Shown here piece after piece: positions 43,436 to 51,936 of a DNA stretch of 64,000 nt. The translations under genes were made by a program, and so were the position numbers. Under the pieces are notes generated by a model. That model was not told the origin of the DNA. It was given only the letters and a program-made list of their open reading frames with translations, and made no database searches. This DNA comes from Helicobacter_B zhangjianzhongii (GTDB lineage Bacteria > Campylobacterota > Campylobacteria > Campylobacterales > Helicobacteraceae). Positions within the stretch are counted from its first letter, which is position 1. Every line of letters starts with the position of its first letter. The stretch lies in assembly GCF_030249855.1 (NCBI RefSeq), contig NZ_JANURN010000007.1:1-64000 (forward strand), read 5' to 3'.

Positions 43436-45460
43436 ATGGCAGTAGGTAGGATCAACTCATTAGGGGTCGGTAGTGGCGTGTTGAGTTATGATGTCATCGA
43501 TAAGCTACGAGAAGCAGATGAAAAATCAATGATCCGCCCTATAGAGCGGAAGATGGAGCAAAATGTCGAGAAGCAAACCGCTCTTGCCGAGATCAAGACT
43601 TTGGTATCAGCGATCCGCACACCCACTAAGATTCTAGCGGATTATTCTTCATACTTGGGGCGCACAACTAATGTCAATAGCGATGCGATCAAAGCAACTG
43701 TCGCAAGCGGTGTGCCAATGCAAGATATTAAAGTTGATGTGCATCAGCTAGCTCAGGGCGACATCAATGAAGTGGGGGGGAAGTTTGAGAGTCGCGATAG
43801 TGTGTTTAGTGAAAATGATGTAAGTCTTAGCTTTTACACACAGGGGAGAACTTATAAGATTGATATTAAAGGCGGTATGAGTGTAGGAGATGTCGCTCAG
43901 CTTGTTACTGATGAGACAAATGGCGAGGTAACGGGCATTATTATGAAGACAGGTGGCTCAAAGCCCTATCAGCTTATGCTAAACTCCAAAGGAATGGGAG
44001 ATCAAAGTAGAATCTACTTTGGCACGGTGCTATCAGCAAATATCCCATCAAGTGCGATGGATTTAGGCGATGATGATCTCACTTTGCAGCTGACAGACAA
44101 AAATGGCAATGAGCAAAGCTTGAGTATCAAGCTAAAGACCGATGGCTCTGGGGATAGTGCCTTGGCTCTTAAAGAAGCTATAAGAGAAGCCATAGAATCT
44201 AATAGCGAGCTAAAAGATTTGCTTGATACAGAGATCAATGTAGGGCTTGATAAAGATGGCAAGGGGCTTGTGATCAATGATTTGCGCGGATATGGCATTA
44301 GTGCTACTGGTGCGCAGGCTAGCTCTCTGGGCTTTGGTAGTGGGCAAGCCAAGCAGGAACCATTGATAGAATCTGGACAGATGGTGAAAGAGGGTAAGCT
44401 TAGTGGGGTGGTGATGATTGGGAGTGTGCCACTTGATCTTGCCAAGATGACTAAAGATAAAAATACTAGCGAGCAAAACGCTCAAATCATCGCCCAAGCC
44501 ATAGAAAATATCGCTGGTATGCACGCAAGCACCGATGGATCGGGCAAGCTTACGCTAAGCTCTGAGGTCGGGGAGATTAAAATTAGTGCGCAAGATGAAG
44601 CGGGCAAGCAGGCGATAGAGAGCATTGGCTTAAAATCTGGGACAATCCAAAGCTATGCGAAACTGCAGGATAGTTTGTTTAAAATCAAAAATATCCAACG
44701 AGGGCAAGATTCTCTTATCTCCTACAATGGAGCGCAAATTTCACGCCCAACCAATGAGATTAACGATGTGGTGGGTGGTGTGTCAATGAGCTTGCAATCC
44801 ACCACCGAGCCGGGTAAGCCAGCGATCATTAGCATAGGCAGAGATGATGCTAATATCATCGAGCAAGTGAAAGAATTTGTGAAAGCTTACAATGAGCTAG
44901 TCCCAAAGCTTAATGAAACCACGCGCTATGATGAGGATACAAGTATTGCAGGAGTGTTTAATGGCGTGAGTGATATACGCACAATACGATCTTCACTTAA
45001 TTCGTTGATTAGTTATTCGGAGCTTGTGGATGGCAAGCTTGCAAGCCTTGTGAATTATGGTATCACGCTCAATGATAAAGGCGTGATGTTCTTAGATGAG
45101 TCTATGCTCACAAGTGCTATAAGTGCTGATCCTAAGGCTGCAGAGGAGTTTTTTTACGGCAAGGATAAGCAAGAGGTTTCTGGGAGAGAGACACATATCG
45201 ATGGTGTTTTTGCAAAAATTGATAAATTTTTAGCCACTTTAGCCGATGGTAGTAATTCAAGGCTTGAAGCATTTGGCTCATCACTAGAGCGAGATGCCAA
45301 GGCTTTGCAAAAAGACAAGAAAAGTGCCACAGAATTGCTTGATACGCGCTATGAGACAATGGCGAGTCGATTTGCGGCTTACGATAGCCAAATCGCAAAG
45401 ACGAAAAATGCCTTTGGTTCAGTGCAGATGATGATTGATCAATCTGTCGCCAAAAAGTAG
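43436..45460 (+). CDS. fliD: Flagellar filament cap protein FliD
   Basis: 674 residues from ATG 43436 (GGGAG upstream; the TTG two codons earlier is unlikely). The N-terminal D0/D1 region (GRINSLGVGSGVLSYDVIDKLREADE) and C-terminal coiled region (MASRFAAYDSQIAKTKNAFGSVQMMIDQSVAKK) are typical. The filament-cap middle domains include NDVVGGVSMSLQSTTEPG and VKEFVKAYNELVPKLNETTRYDED. Forms the cap that guides flagellin folding at the filament tip. Confidence 0.95.
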   Translation: MAVGRINSLGVGSGVLSYDVIDKLREADEKSMIRPIERKMEQNVEKQTALAEIKTLVSAIRTPTKILADYSSYLGRTTNVNSDAIKATVASGVPMQDIKVDVHQLAQGDINEVGGKFESRDSVFSENDVSLSFYTQGRTYKIDIKGGMSVGDVAQLVTDETNGEVTGIIMKTGGSKPYQLMLNSKGMGDQSRIYFGTVLSANIPSSAMDLGDDDLTLQLTDKNGNEQSLSIKLKTDGSGDSALALKEAIREAIESNSELKDLLDTEINVGLDKDGKGLVINDLRGYGISATGAQASSLGFGSGQAKQEPLIESGQMVKEGKLSGVVMIGSVPLDLAKMTKDKNTSEQNAQIIAQAIENIAGMHASTDGSGKLTLSSEVGEIKISAQDEAGKQAIESIGLKSGTIQSYAKLQDSLFKIKNIQRGQDSLISYNGAQISRPTNEINDVVGGVSMSLQSTTEPGKPAIISIGRDDANIIEQVKEFVKAYNELVPKLNETTRYDEDTSIAGVFNGVSDIRTIRSSLNSLISYSELVDGKLASLVNYGITLNDKGVMFLDESMLTSAISADPKAAEEFFYGKDKQEVSGRETHIDGVFAKIDKFLATLADGSNSRLEAFGSSLERDAKALQKDKKSATELLDTRYETMASRFAAYDSQIAKTKNAFGSVQMMIDQSVAKK

Positions 45461-45495
45461 CTTGAAGAAGTAGCTTTACTTAGGAAAGGATATTT

Positions 45496-45873
45496 ATGAG
45501 AAGCAACGCCTACAATCTCTACCAACACAATGAAGTCTCCGTAGAATCCCCAGCCAAGCTGATTGAGATGCTTTATGAAGGGATATTGCGCTTTTGCGGA
45601 CAGGCAAAGCGACATATGGAGCTAGGGGATATTGAGAAAAAGATCTACTACATCAATCGCGTAACAGATATTTTCACAGAGTTGCTTAATGTATTGGATT
45701 ATGAGAGAGGTGGAGAGGTGGCTACATATCTCACAGGGCTTTATACTCATCAAATCAAGCTACTCACGCAGGCAAATGTGGAGGATAATACAGAGAAGAT
45801 TGACATTGTCATCAATGTCGCAAGAGGCTTGCTTGAAGCGTGGAGAGAGATTCACCAAAATGAGCTGGCTTGA
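45496..45873 (+). CDS. fliS: Flagellin export chaperone FliS
   Basis: 125 residues, all helical. Motifs AYNLYQHNEVSVESPAKLIEMLYEGILRF and NYERGG-like VLDYERGGEVATYLTGLYTHQ match FliS. Binds flagellin tails in the cytoplasm. AAAGGA precedes the ATG. The end overlaps the next small gene by 14 bases. Confidence 0.95.
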   Translation: MRSNAYNLYQHNEVSVESPAKLIEMLYEGILRFCGQAKRHMELGDIEKKIYYINRVTDIFTELLNVLDYERGGEVATYLTGLYTHQIKLLTQANVEDNTEKIDIVINVARGLLEAWREIHQNELA

Positions 45874-46087
45874 TAGTTTAAAAGTAGCCATTCTTCAAAA
45901 AGATGCGCAAAGGGCGTTTGCGCTTATACAAACACTTCCTGAAAGCTTTGATGATATAGAGACAATGTTACAAGCAAGGGAGCTTATCGCTCAAGTGCTT
46001 GATTTACTTGAAGAAGAGAAAAACCACATTAGAATCCAAATGCTCCAAATCAAAGCGGCAAAAAAATTCATAGAGATTAATTCCTAA
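45860..46087 (+). CDS. Small helical protein downstream of fliS, possible FliT-type chaperone
   Basis: 75 residues from ATG 45860, which overlaps the fliS end by 14 bases and so is probably translationally coupled. Predicted as helices throughout (LDSLKVAILQKDAQRAFALIQTL, NHIRIQMLQIKAAKKFIEI). Position directly after fliD-fliS is where fliT lies in many bacteria, and FliT proteins are small, helical and poorly conserved. The FliT assignment is inferred from context only. Confidence 0.6.
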   Translation: MSWLDSLKVAILQKDAQRAFALIQTLPESFDDIETMLQARELIAQVLDLLEEEKNHIRIQMLQIKAAKKFIEINS

Positions 46088-46106
46088 AATACCCAATAAT
46101 CATAAG

Positions 46107-46583
46107 CTAGCTATCTAGGACTTTGTCTAGTCTGCAGCGGTATATGCGGTTATTGTAGCCAAAGATGTCGTGTGCCTGCGTGTAGAGTGTAAATCCAAAT
46201 CGCTCATAGAATCCACGCAAATCAGTGCAGAGATATAAGCTAGTAAAGCCTTGAGCTTGGCAGTCATTTTTAGCGCGGCGGATAAGGCGTTGTGCTATGC
46301 CTTTTTTGCGATGAGATTCTGCGACATAGAGTGCGATCAAAAATGGATATAGATCTGCGCAAGAGACAAAATCCTGTAATGCCACGCCCACACAGCCTAC
46401 AATTTTTTTCTCTAGTAAGGCAAAAAGGAAGTGCGGGATAAAGCCCTTTGTATCTACGCTACATTGCAAGACTTCTTCGTAGAACTTCGATGATTTTTCA
46501 TCTGCCCATGCTTGGAGTAAAAATCTTTGCGCTTGATGTAGCAAGTGTGGATTATCGCGTAAGGAGCAAAGAGCAAAAGACAA
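46107..46583 (-). CDS. GNAT-family N-acetyltransferase
   Basis: 158 residues. The acetyl-CoA motif is SHRKKGIAQRLIRRAKND (Q/R-x-x-G-x-A type) near residue 91, followed by GFTSLYLCTDLRGFYERFGFTL, the usual C-terminal GNAT segment. The N-terminal half has the bent acceptor region. Substrate unknown. Convergent with the flagellar run on its left, with only 19 bases between. Confidence 0.85.
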   Translation of the reverse strand: MSFALCSLRDNPHLLHQAQRFLLQAWADEKSSKFYEEVLQCSVDTKGFIPHFLFALLEKKIVGCVGVALQDFVSCADLYPFLIALYVAESHRKKGIAQRLIRRAKNDCQAQGFTSLYLCTDLRGFYERFGFTLYTQAHDIFGYNNRIYRCRLDKVLDS

Positions 46584-46669
46584 GACACAGCCCTTTTTGT
46601 AGGATTGGATTACTTAGCAAACACGCGGAAGTTATGTGTATTTTAAGGTTTAGCACATAGTAGCAAGCT

Positions 46670-46684
46670 CGCGAGTGGCTCGCG
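46670..46684. terminator. Hairpin downstream of rplS
   Basis: CGCGAG and CTCGCG pair over 6 bp with a TGG loop, 8 bases beyond the rplS stop. No T-tract follows, so termination is uncertain. Confidence 0.35.
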
Positions 46685-46692
46685 CGTAAAAG

Positions 46693-47049
46693 CTAGCTTC
46701 TATCTTCTTTGATTCTAGCAGCTTTTCCTTTGCGGTCGCGGAGATAATAGAGTCTAGCTCGTCTCACACGCCCTACACGAAGCACACTAATGCTCTCAAG
46801 ACTCTCGCTATATAGAGGGAAAGTCTTCTCTACACCGATGTTATTTGCACCTATTTTGCGCACGGTGAAAGTTTTATCCACGCCATTACCACGAATGCAA
46901 ATACACACACCTTCAAAATTTTGGATTCTAGTTTTATCTCCTTCTACAATGCGAATCCCTAGCTTAATGGTATCGCCAGCCTTAAAAGTAGGCGCTTGTT
47001 TGTCTTTGATTTGGGCTTTTTCAAAGCTTTCTATGTATCGGTTTTTCAT
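46693..47049 (-). CDS. rplS: 50S ribosomal protein L19
   Basis: 118 residues from ATG 47049 (MKNRYIESFEKAQ); the upstream in-frame start is rejected because L19 proteins begin here. Conserved blocks FKAGDTIKLGIRIVEGDKTRIQNFEGVCI, VRKIGANNIGVEKTFPLYSESLESI and RVGRVRRARLYYLRDRKGKAARI. Last gene of ffh-rpsP-khpA-rimM-trmD-rplS. The start overlaps the trmD end by 29 bases. Confidence 0.97.
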   Translation of the reverse strand: MKNRYIESFEKAQIKDKQAPTFKAGDTIKLGIRIVEGDKTRIQNFEGVCICIRGNGVDKTFTVRKIGANNIGVEKTFPLYSESLESISVLRVGRVRRARLYYLRDRKGKAARIKEDRS

Positions 47050-47770
47050 CGCACACCCTTTGTGTAGTTTTCCATCGCTCAAATAAATCTGGTCGAAAAT
47101 AGCGCGTCTTGCATAGAGCTAAATGGTTTTTCAAAACGGCTATTTTATTGTGATTTCCCTTTGAATACTCTGAAATTGGGGTAAAATCCTTAACGCCATC
47201 ATTTGTCCGCGCAAAGACAGGTGCTTCAAGCAAAAAGCCTTCAAAGCTTTCACCCTGCAGGGATTCGCTATTGCCCAGCACTTCGGGGATCTGGCGTGCG
47301 ATGCTATCACATAGGCAAAGTGCCGCTAGCTCCCCACCTGTTACAATAAAATCCCCCACACTAAACACCTCATCAGCATAAGCTTCAATGGCACGCTCAT
47401 CAAATCCCTCGTATCGCCCACACACAAAGACAATATGCTCTTTTTGGGCTAGGCGCATTGCATCGTGCTGGGTAAATTGCTTGGCGCAAGGTGTAAGGAA
47501 GATAATATGAGCTTTTTTAGATTCTGGGGGCTGTGAGGGTTTGGCTATGGTGTGTTGGATCGCCCTTTCTAGCACACAAGGCAAAAGCACCTGTCCTGCC
47601 CCGCCGCCAATTTGAGGGGCATCGACACTTTTGTAAGAATCACGCGCAAAATCGCGTAGCTGGATTGTGTCAATGGCGATCAAGCCCTTTTCTCTAGCGA
47701 TTTTTAGGATAGATTCTTGGAAGTAGCTCTCAATAAGCGTGGGAAAAAGCGTGATAAAGCTAAAGGTCAT
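47021..47770 (-). CDS. trmD: tRNA (guanine-N1-)-methyltransferase TrmD
   Basis: 249 residues from ATG 47770 (MTFSFITLFP), the usual family start, four bases after the rimM stop. Methylates G37 next to the anticodon. The SPOUT trefoil-knot motifs are HIIFLTPCAKQFTQHDAMRLAQ, FVCGRYEGFDERAIEAYADEVFSVGDFIVTGGELAAL and GNSESLQGESFEGFLLEAPVF. A longer in-frame extension upstream lies within rimM. Confidence 0.96.
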   Translation of the reverse strand: MTFSFITLFPTLIESYFQESILKIAREKGLIAIDTIQLRDFARDSYKSVDAPQIGGGAGQVLLPCVLERAIQHTIAKPSQPPESKKAHIIFLTPCAKQFTQHDAMRLAQKEHIVFVCGRYEGFDERAIEAYADEVFSVGDFIVTGGELAALCLCDSIARQIPEVLGNSESLQGESFEGFLLEAPVFARTNDGVKDFTPISEYSKGNHNKIAVLKNHLALCKTRYFRPDLFERWKTTQRVCDEKPIHRKL

Positions 47771-47774
47771 ATCG

Positions 47775-48464
47775 CTACTCGCAGAGTGATTTGGCATTTT
47801 GCGTGAAGATGCCGCCATTTTGCGTAGGAGTCGCAAGGGAGATATGTAGCACATACGCATCAATATATGGGAGATAAAAGATCTTTGGCTTTTTGGCTTT
47901 GGTGGATTTTTGTGGCTGGGGTTGATCGGGGCTTGCTGGGGTGGTTTGGGCGATTAGGAGATAGTCTGTGCTGCCTATGCGCTCTATCTCGATGACCTTG
48001 CCTAGCACTTCATCATTTTCTATGACCTCTAAACCAATAATATCAAAATAAAAAAACTCATCTTTTGTAAGCGGGCATTTTGCGCGTGTCTCTTGCTTGC
48101 TTGTGAATAGGCGCATATTAACAAGCTCTTGTGCCTTCTCCCTAGAATCTATATGTGTGAATGTCAGCAGTAAATCGCTGCGCCTTTTTGTGATGGATTG
48201 TATGGTAAGGAAGCGTTGCATTCTATCGGCAAAAAGCCTTGTGCCTGCTTGCAAAAATTCTTCAAAATCGCTTGTTAGGTGAAAGACTAGCGCGCCTTTA
48301 AGCCCCACAGCTCTGCCGATTTTACCTACTTCTATGACATAATCAGCATAATCCAAAAAAGTGGATTCTAGCCTAGAATCCACTTTTTCACTTGGGGTGG
48401 TATCTTGTGTGTTTGGGGATTGTTTAGAGCCGTGATTTGCGGCTGTTTGTGGAGAATTATTCAC
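47775..48464 (-). CDS. rimM: Ribosome maturation factor RimM with repeat-derived N-terminal extension
   Basis: 229 residues. Aids 30S head maturation. The RimM domain begins near residue 43 (VIEVGKIGRAVGLKGALVFHLTSD), followed by the PRC-barrel half (EFFYFDIIGLEVIENDEVLGKVIEI). The first 40 residues are outside the normal family and end in KVDSRLESTF, encoded by a perfect palindromic pair of the dispersed repeat at 48356-48388. No other good start codon lies between. The start overlaps khpA by 8 bases. Confidence 0.92.
   Translation of the reverse strand: MNNSPQTAANHGSKQSPNTQDTTPSEKVDSRLESTFLDYADYVIEVGKIGRAVGLKGALVFHLTSDFEEFLQAGTRLFADRMQRFLTIQSITKRRSDLLLTFTHIDSREKAQELVNMRLFTSKQETRAKCPLTKDEFFYFDIIGLEVIENDEVLGKVIEIERIGSTDYLLIAQTTPASPDQPQPQKSTKAKKPKIFYLPYIDAYVLHISLATPTQNGGIFTQNAKSLCE
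48356..48388. repeat. Palindromic pair of the dispersed repeat in rimM
   Basis: AAAAAGTGGATTCTAG (48356-48371) and CTAGAATCCACTTTTT (48373-48388) form a perfect 16-bp inverted repeat with a single central base. Read as KVDSRLESTF. Confidence 0.93.
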
Positions 48465-48696
48465 AAGGATGAACAGTGATTTTGTAGGTCATTCCATCTT
48501 TTGCCTTGCAGCCAGAGACAAAAGTTTTTAAAGAGACAATCATCCTGCCATCTTTGCCTATGACGCGTCCCATATCATCGACTGAGACAAACACATCTAA
48601 AAGTCGCACGCCATCTCCTTGACTTGAGCGTATGGAGACTTTGTCTGGGGAAGCGACTATTTTTTTCACATAGGTTTCTAAAAACTTCTCAACCAT
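48457..48696 (-). CDS. khpA: KH-domain RNA-binding protein KhpA
   Basis: 79 residues with a single KH domain. The GxxG loop is in GRVIGKDGRMIVSL near residue 46. The same gene lies between rpsP and rimM in many bacteria. KhpA proteins bind RNA and can partner with KhpB/Jag. Overlaps the start of rimM by 8 bases. Confidence 0.93.
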   Translation of the reverse strand: MVEKFLETYVKKIVASPDKVSIRSSQGDGVRLLDVFVSVDDMGRVIGKDGRMIVSLKTFVSGCKAKDGMTYKITVHPCE

Positions 48697-48727
48697 TGAG
48701 CCAAAACCTTAGCAGAGTTTATTGGGT

Positions 48728-48961
48728 TTATTTTCCGGCTGCGAGCTTTTCGACACGCTCACTCATCTTAGCTCCCACGCCTTTCCAATATGCAAGCCTA
48801 TCAGTATCGATTTTGATTGTTGCAGGCTGGGTTAGCGGATTGTAGTAGCCGATAGATTCTATCCAGCCGCCATCGCGTCTCTTACGAGAGTCTGTAACTA
48901 CCACGCGATAAAATGGCTTTTTCTTTCGACCCATACGAGTTAGGCGGATAACAGTTGCCAT
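48728..48961 (-). CDS. rpsP: 30S ribosomal protein S16
   Basis: 77 residues beginning MATVIRLTRMGRKKKPFYRVVVTDSRKRRDGGWIESIGYYNPL, matching S16 throughout (shown segments are family-conserved). Normal length. Lies between ffh and khpA with gaps of about 30 and 90 bases. AAGGAGCAAG precedes the ATG. Confidence 0.98.
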   Translation of the reverse strand: MATVIRLTRMGRKKKPFYRVVVTDSRKRRDGGWIESIGYYNPLTQPATIKIDTDRLAYWKGVGAKMSERVEKLAAGK

Positions 48962-49048
48962 ACTTGCTCCTTAATTGCTTAATTATTAGTAGAACGCGGA
49001 TTATACACATAAAAATATATTTTTACCCTTAAAGACTAGGGAGATGAC

Positions 49049-50404
49049 TTATCTTATGCCACCTTTGCCTTTCATCTGTCCCATTAGCCCCATCAAATCC
49101 TGCATACTGCCCTTTTGGCTAAATTTTTTTGCCATTTTAGATGCCATATCAAATTGCTTCACAATGCGGTTAATATCAGCGACTTCAAGCCCTGCGCCCT
49201 GTGCGATTCGCTTGCGCCTTGAGCCATTGAGTAAATCTGGATTCTCGCGCTCTTTTTTTGTCATAGAATTGACCATCGCGCGGATATTTTTTAGCTCCTT
49301 GGAATTATCTAAATCTACATTTTTTAGCTGTCCAGCCACTTGGGAGAGTCCGGGTATCATCGATACAAGCGAGCTCATTGAGCCAAGCTTTTTGACATTT
49401 TCGATTTGCGCTAGAAAGTCTTCAAAGCCAAATTGCCCTTTTTTGAGCTTTTTGCTGATATTTTTTGCTTCTTTTTCATCGATGATTGTAGCTGTCTTTT
49501 CTGCAAGGGAGATGATGTCCCCAGCTCCCATAAGCCTTGAGACAATGCGATCTGGGATAAAAATATCAAGATCAGGGATTTTCTCGCCATTACCGATGAA
49601 GCGCAGCGGGATTTGCAGCTGATAAGCGATATTAAGCGCGATACCGCCTTTTGTATCGCTATCAAATTTTGTAAGTATCACGCCGCTAAGCCCTATGCGA
49701 TCGTGGAAGCCCTGCGCACTTCTAATGCCATCTTGCCCGCTAAGAGAGTCAGCGACATAAAAGATCTCATTAGGCTTTAAATAATCGCGCAAGCTTTGTA
49801 GCTCGCTCATTAGCGCATCATCAATCGCCAGCCGCCCCGCAGAATCCACAATCATCACATCAAAGCCCCCTTGCTCTGCGCGTTTTTTGGCAGCTTGTGC
49901 TACTGCTAGGGGGCTAGATTCTGCTTGTGGCATAGAATCTGGGCTAAAGACTTCTACCTCGATTTGCTCTCCTAGCACTTGGAGCTGCTTTACTGCCGCA
50001 AGACGCGCTAAATCGCACGCCACAAGCAGCACCTTTTTATTGCGCGTTTTGAGATAGTTGGCAAGCTTGGCGGAAGTGGTTGTTTTCCCGCTTCCTTGCA
50101 GACCGCACATAAGCACGATTGTAGGGGGCTTTGGCGCATATACAAAGCCATAATGCCCGCTTGTGGTGAGAATCTCTAGCAATGCAGCTTGCAGCGCGTC
50201 TAAGAAATTTTGCTTGCCTATGCCCTTTTCTTTCGTGTGCTGGGCGATGTGATCTAGCAGGGATTTGGTAACCTTATGATGGACATCATTTTTGAGTAGG
50301 GTTTTTTTCAGCTCATCTAGGGCGCGGTTAAGAGCCTTTTCATCATCATTAAAGCGGATTTTAGAAGCAATGGAGCGCAGAGAGCTACTTAGAGTATCAA
50401 ACAT
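49049..50404 (-). CDS. ffh: Signal recognition particle protein Ffh (SRP54)
   Basis: 451 residues. GTPase that delivers nascent membrane proteins. N domain at the start, then G domain: GLQGSGKTTTSAKLA (P-loop), DSAGRLAIDDALM (G3, with Ser in place of the usual Thr in DTAGR), LTKFDSDTKGGIAL (G4). The methionine-rich M domain is at the C-terminus (MGSMQDLMGLMGQMKGKGG-like end; SRRKRIAQGAGLEVADINR binds 4.5S RNA). First gene of the cluster leading to rplS. Confidence 0.97.
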   Translation of the reverse strand: MFDTLSSSLRSIASKIRFNDDEKALNRALDELKKTLLKNDVHHKVTKSLLDHIAQHTKEKGIGKQNFLDALQAALLEILTTSGHYGFVYAPKPPTIVLMCGLQGSGKTTTSAKLANYLKTRNKKVLLVACDLARLAAVKQLQVLGEQIEVEVFSPDSMPQAESSPLAVAQAAKKRAEQGGFDVMIVDSAGRLAIDDALMSELQSLRDYLKPNEIFYVADSLSGQDGIRSAQGFHDRIGLSGVILTKFDSDTKGGIALNIAYQLQIPLRFIGNGEKIPDLDIFIPDRIVSRLMGAGDIISLAEKTATIIDEKEAKNISKKLKKGQFGFEDFLAQIENVKKLGSMSSLVSMIPGLSQVAGQLKNVDLDNSKELKNIRAMVNSMTKKERENPDLLNGSRRKRIAQGAGLEVADINRIVKQFDMASKMAKKFSQKGSMQDLMGLMGQMKGKGGIR

Positions 50405-50462
50405 TGTTTTTCCTTACAAAGTGGATTCTAGTTGCACAGGAGGCATTGTAATACAAGCGGGC

Positions 50463-50789
50463 TTAAACTATGTGTGTTTGGCGCGTGTTTGCATAGATAA
50501 ACGCCGCATACTCGTGGCTTATCTCATCAATGGCTAGGGCTAAGAATTGCGGAGTCTCATAGCTATGGAGTGAGAGTAGCATAGATCGCGCTTTTTCTAG
50601 CGCACTCTTGGTGGTTTTAAGCCGTAGGAGATATTCTTTGTCGCAGTGGATTTGTCCTTTGAAGCGATAGAGACTTTTAATTTTGCTCCACTGCGCACAG
50701 GCGATGAGGTTGTGCTCTAAAAGGGCTTTGGCAATAGACTTTGCCTCCTTTTTGCTGCTTGTGGTGGTTAGGATTATATAGGCTTCCAT
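50463..50789 (-). CDS. cutA: CutA-like divalent-cation tolerance protein
   Basis: 108 residues from ATG 50789 (MEAYIILTTTSSKKEAKSIAKALLE), the family start. CutA1 proteins form ferredoxin-like trimers; the hallmark segments are NLIACAQWSKIKSLYRFKGQI and YLLRLKTTKSALEKARSMLLSLHSYETPQFLALAID. The link to metal tolerance is indirect in other bacteria. The start follows the SMR-fusion stop by four bases, so it is co-translated with it. Confidence 0.9.
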   Translation of the reverse strand: MEAYIILTTTSSKKEAKSIAKALLEHNLIACAQWSKIKSLYRFKGQIHCDKEYLLRLKTTKSALEKARSMLLSLHSYETPQFLALAIDEISHEYAAFIYANTRQTHIV

Positions 50790-50793
50790 ATCG

Positions 50794-51936
50794 CTAAATA
50801 ATCTCGTGCAGTAGTCCAACGGCTGCGATGACTAGCACGACCCCCACATAGCCTATGGCATTAAGCCGCTCGCCAAATAAGATTCTCCCCCCAGCGATCG
50901 TGCCGATAATCCCTATCGCCCCCCAGCTAGAATACGCCACTGCAAGCTCCATAGAATCTAGGGCTAGCATAAGCAGATAAAATGCCCCAATCACCACTGC
51001 CACCGCGCCTAGCCCATAGCCTAGCTTAGAGAAGCCATTTGAGGCTTTAAGCAGCAGATTTGCCACCACATCAAGCACCGCTGCGATACACACAAACGCA
51101 AAGCCAAGCATAGCAGGCGTGCTATGCCACACATAGCCTAGAAGTGAGAGAGCCACTACGCCGATAAGCCCTGCACTAAGCAGCGCGAAGGATAGGGCGG
51201 AGGGCTTGCTTGTATGTGAGGTGCAAAAAGTGGATTCTAGGTTTTGGGCGTTGGCTTTTTCATCAAAACAAGGGATACCGCTCGGCGTTAGCCGATGTTT
51301 CTTTAGAAAAATCCTGCCGCCTGCGGCGTGATTATCAAACACAACTTCAGCTTTTTTGTTCTGCGGCGTGTTTAAACTTTGGGCGTTTTTCTTAGAATCC
51401 ACTTTTTGTAATTCTGCGTTTTTATCAAAAGTGGATTCTAGGTTTTCAGCCTGTTTTGTAAAGCCGCTGTGGGATTCTAGGATTTGCGATGAGAAATCGG
51501 GGCTTTTCGAGCCGCGCAAGGAGATAAGACTTGGCTGTCTATCGACGCAGCGCGGCGAAGAAATCCCCGATTTATCGCGCAAAGCCGAATCCTCATCGCT
51601 AACCTCGCCGAAGTTGATGAGCAAGATCCCTACCACCGCACACACAATCCCCGCATACTGCACCAAAGCTAGATTCTCATCAAAATACCAAATCCCAATC
51701 AAAACAATACATATAACCCCCAGCACTTCCCACATCGCATACGCCACGCTTACGCTGATTTGCTTAATGGCAAGCCCAATGAAGTAGTAAGACACACAGA
51801 TGAAAAATGCTGTAACCAAAAAGCCATAGCTCATACTTTGGGCGAGTTTCAAAAAGCTAGAGCCTAGCACCTCTGTGATGATAGCCAGCACCAGCCATAG
51901 CCACGCTAGAAGTTTAGGATTGATTGTTGCTAGCAT
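50794..51936 (-). CDS. Fused pair of SMR-family transporters joined by a repeat-derived linker
   Basis: 380 residues. Residues 1-110 are a complete four-helix small multidrug resistance protein with the membrane glutamate (Glu22 in AIITEVLGSSFLK) and AYAMWEVLG. Residues 111-246 are a hydrophilic linker full of repeat-derived peptide (ENLESTFDKNAELQKVDS, AEVVFDNHAAGG). Residues 247-380 hold an extra hydrophobic helix and a second SMR domain with Asp289 in place of the glutamate (VLDVVANLLLKASNGF, AYSSWGAIG). Normal SMR proteins are about 110 residues and work as homo- or heterodimers (for example MdtI/MdtJ). The start overlaps lgt by 23 bases. The linker has no stop codon. Confidence 0.85.
   Translation of the reverse strand: MLATINPKLLAWLWLVLAIITEVLGSSFLKLAQSMSYGFLVTAFFICVSYYFIGLAIKQISVSVAYAMWEVLGVICIVLIGIWYFDENLALVQYAGIVCAVVGILLINFGEVSDEDSALRDKSGISSPRCVDRQPSLISLRGSKSPDFSSQILESHSGFTKQAENLESTFDKNAELQKVDSKKNAQSLNTPQNKKAEVVFDNHAAGGRIFLKKHRLTPSGIPCFDEKANAQNLESTFCTSHTSKPSALSFALLSAGLIGVVALSLLGYVWHSTPAMLGFAFVCIAAVLDVVANLLLKASNGFSKLGYGLGAVAVVIGAFYLLMLALDSMELAVAYSSWGAIGIIGTIAGGRILFGERLNAIGYVGVVLVIAAVGLLHEII
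51220..51600. repeat. Mosaic repeat element, copy C, inside the SMR fusion gene
   Basis: Holds three dispersed cores (near 51227, 51394, 51429) plus blocks shared with the other copies: 51300-51365 with copies A and B, and 51464-51530 (starting CCGCTGTGGGATTCTAGGAT) with copy B at 23279-23353. Open across its whole length on the minus strand. Confidence 0.87.
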
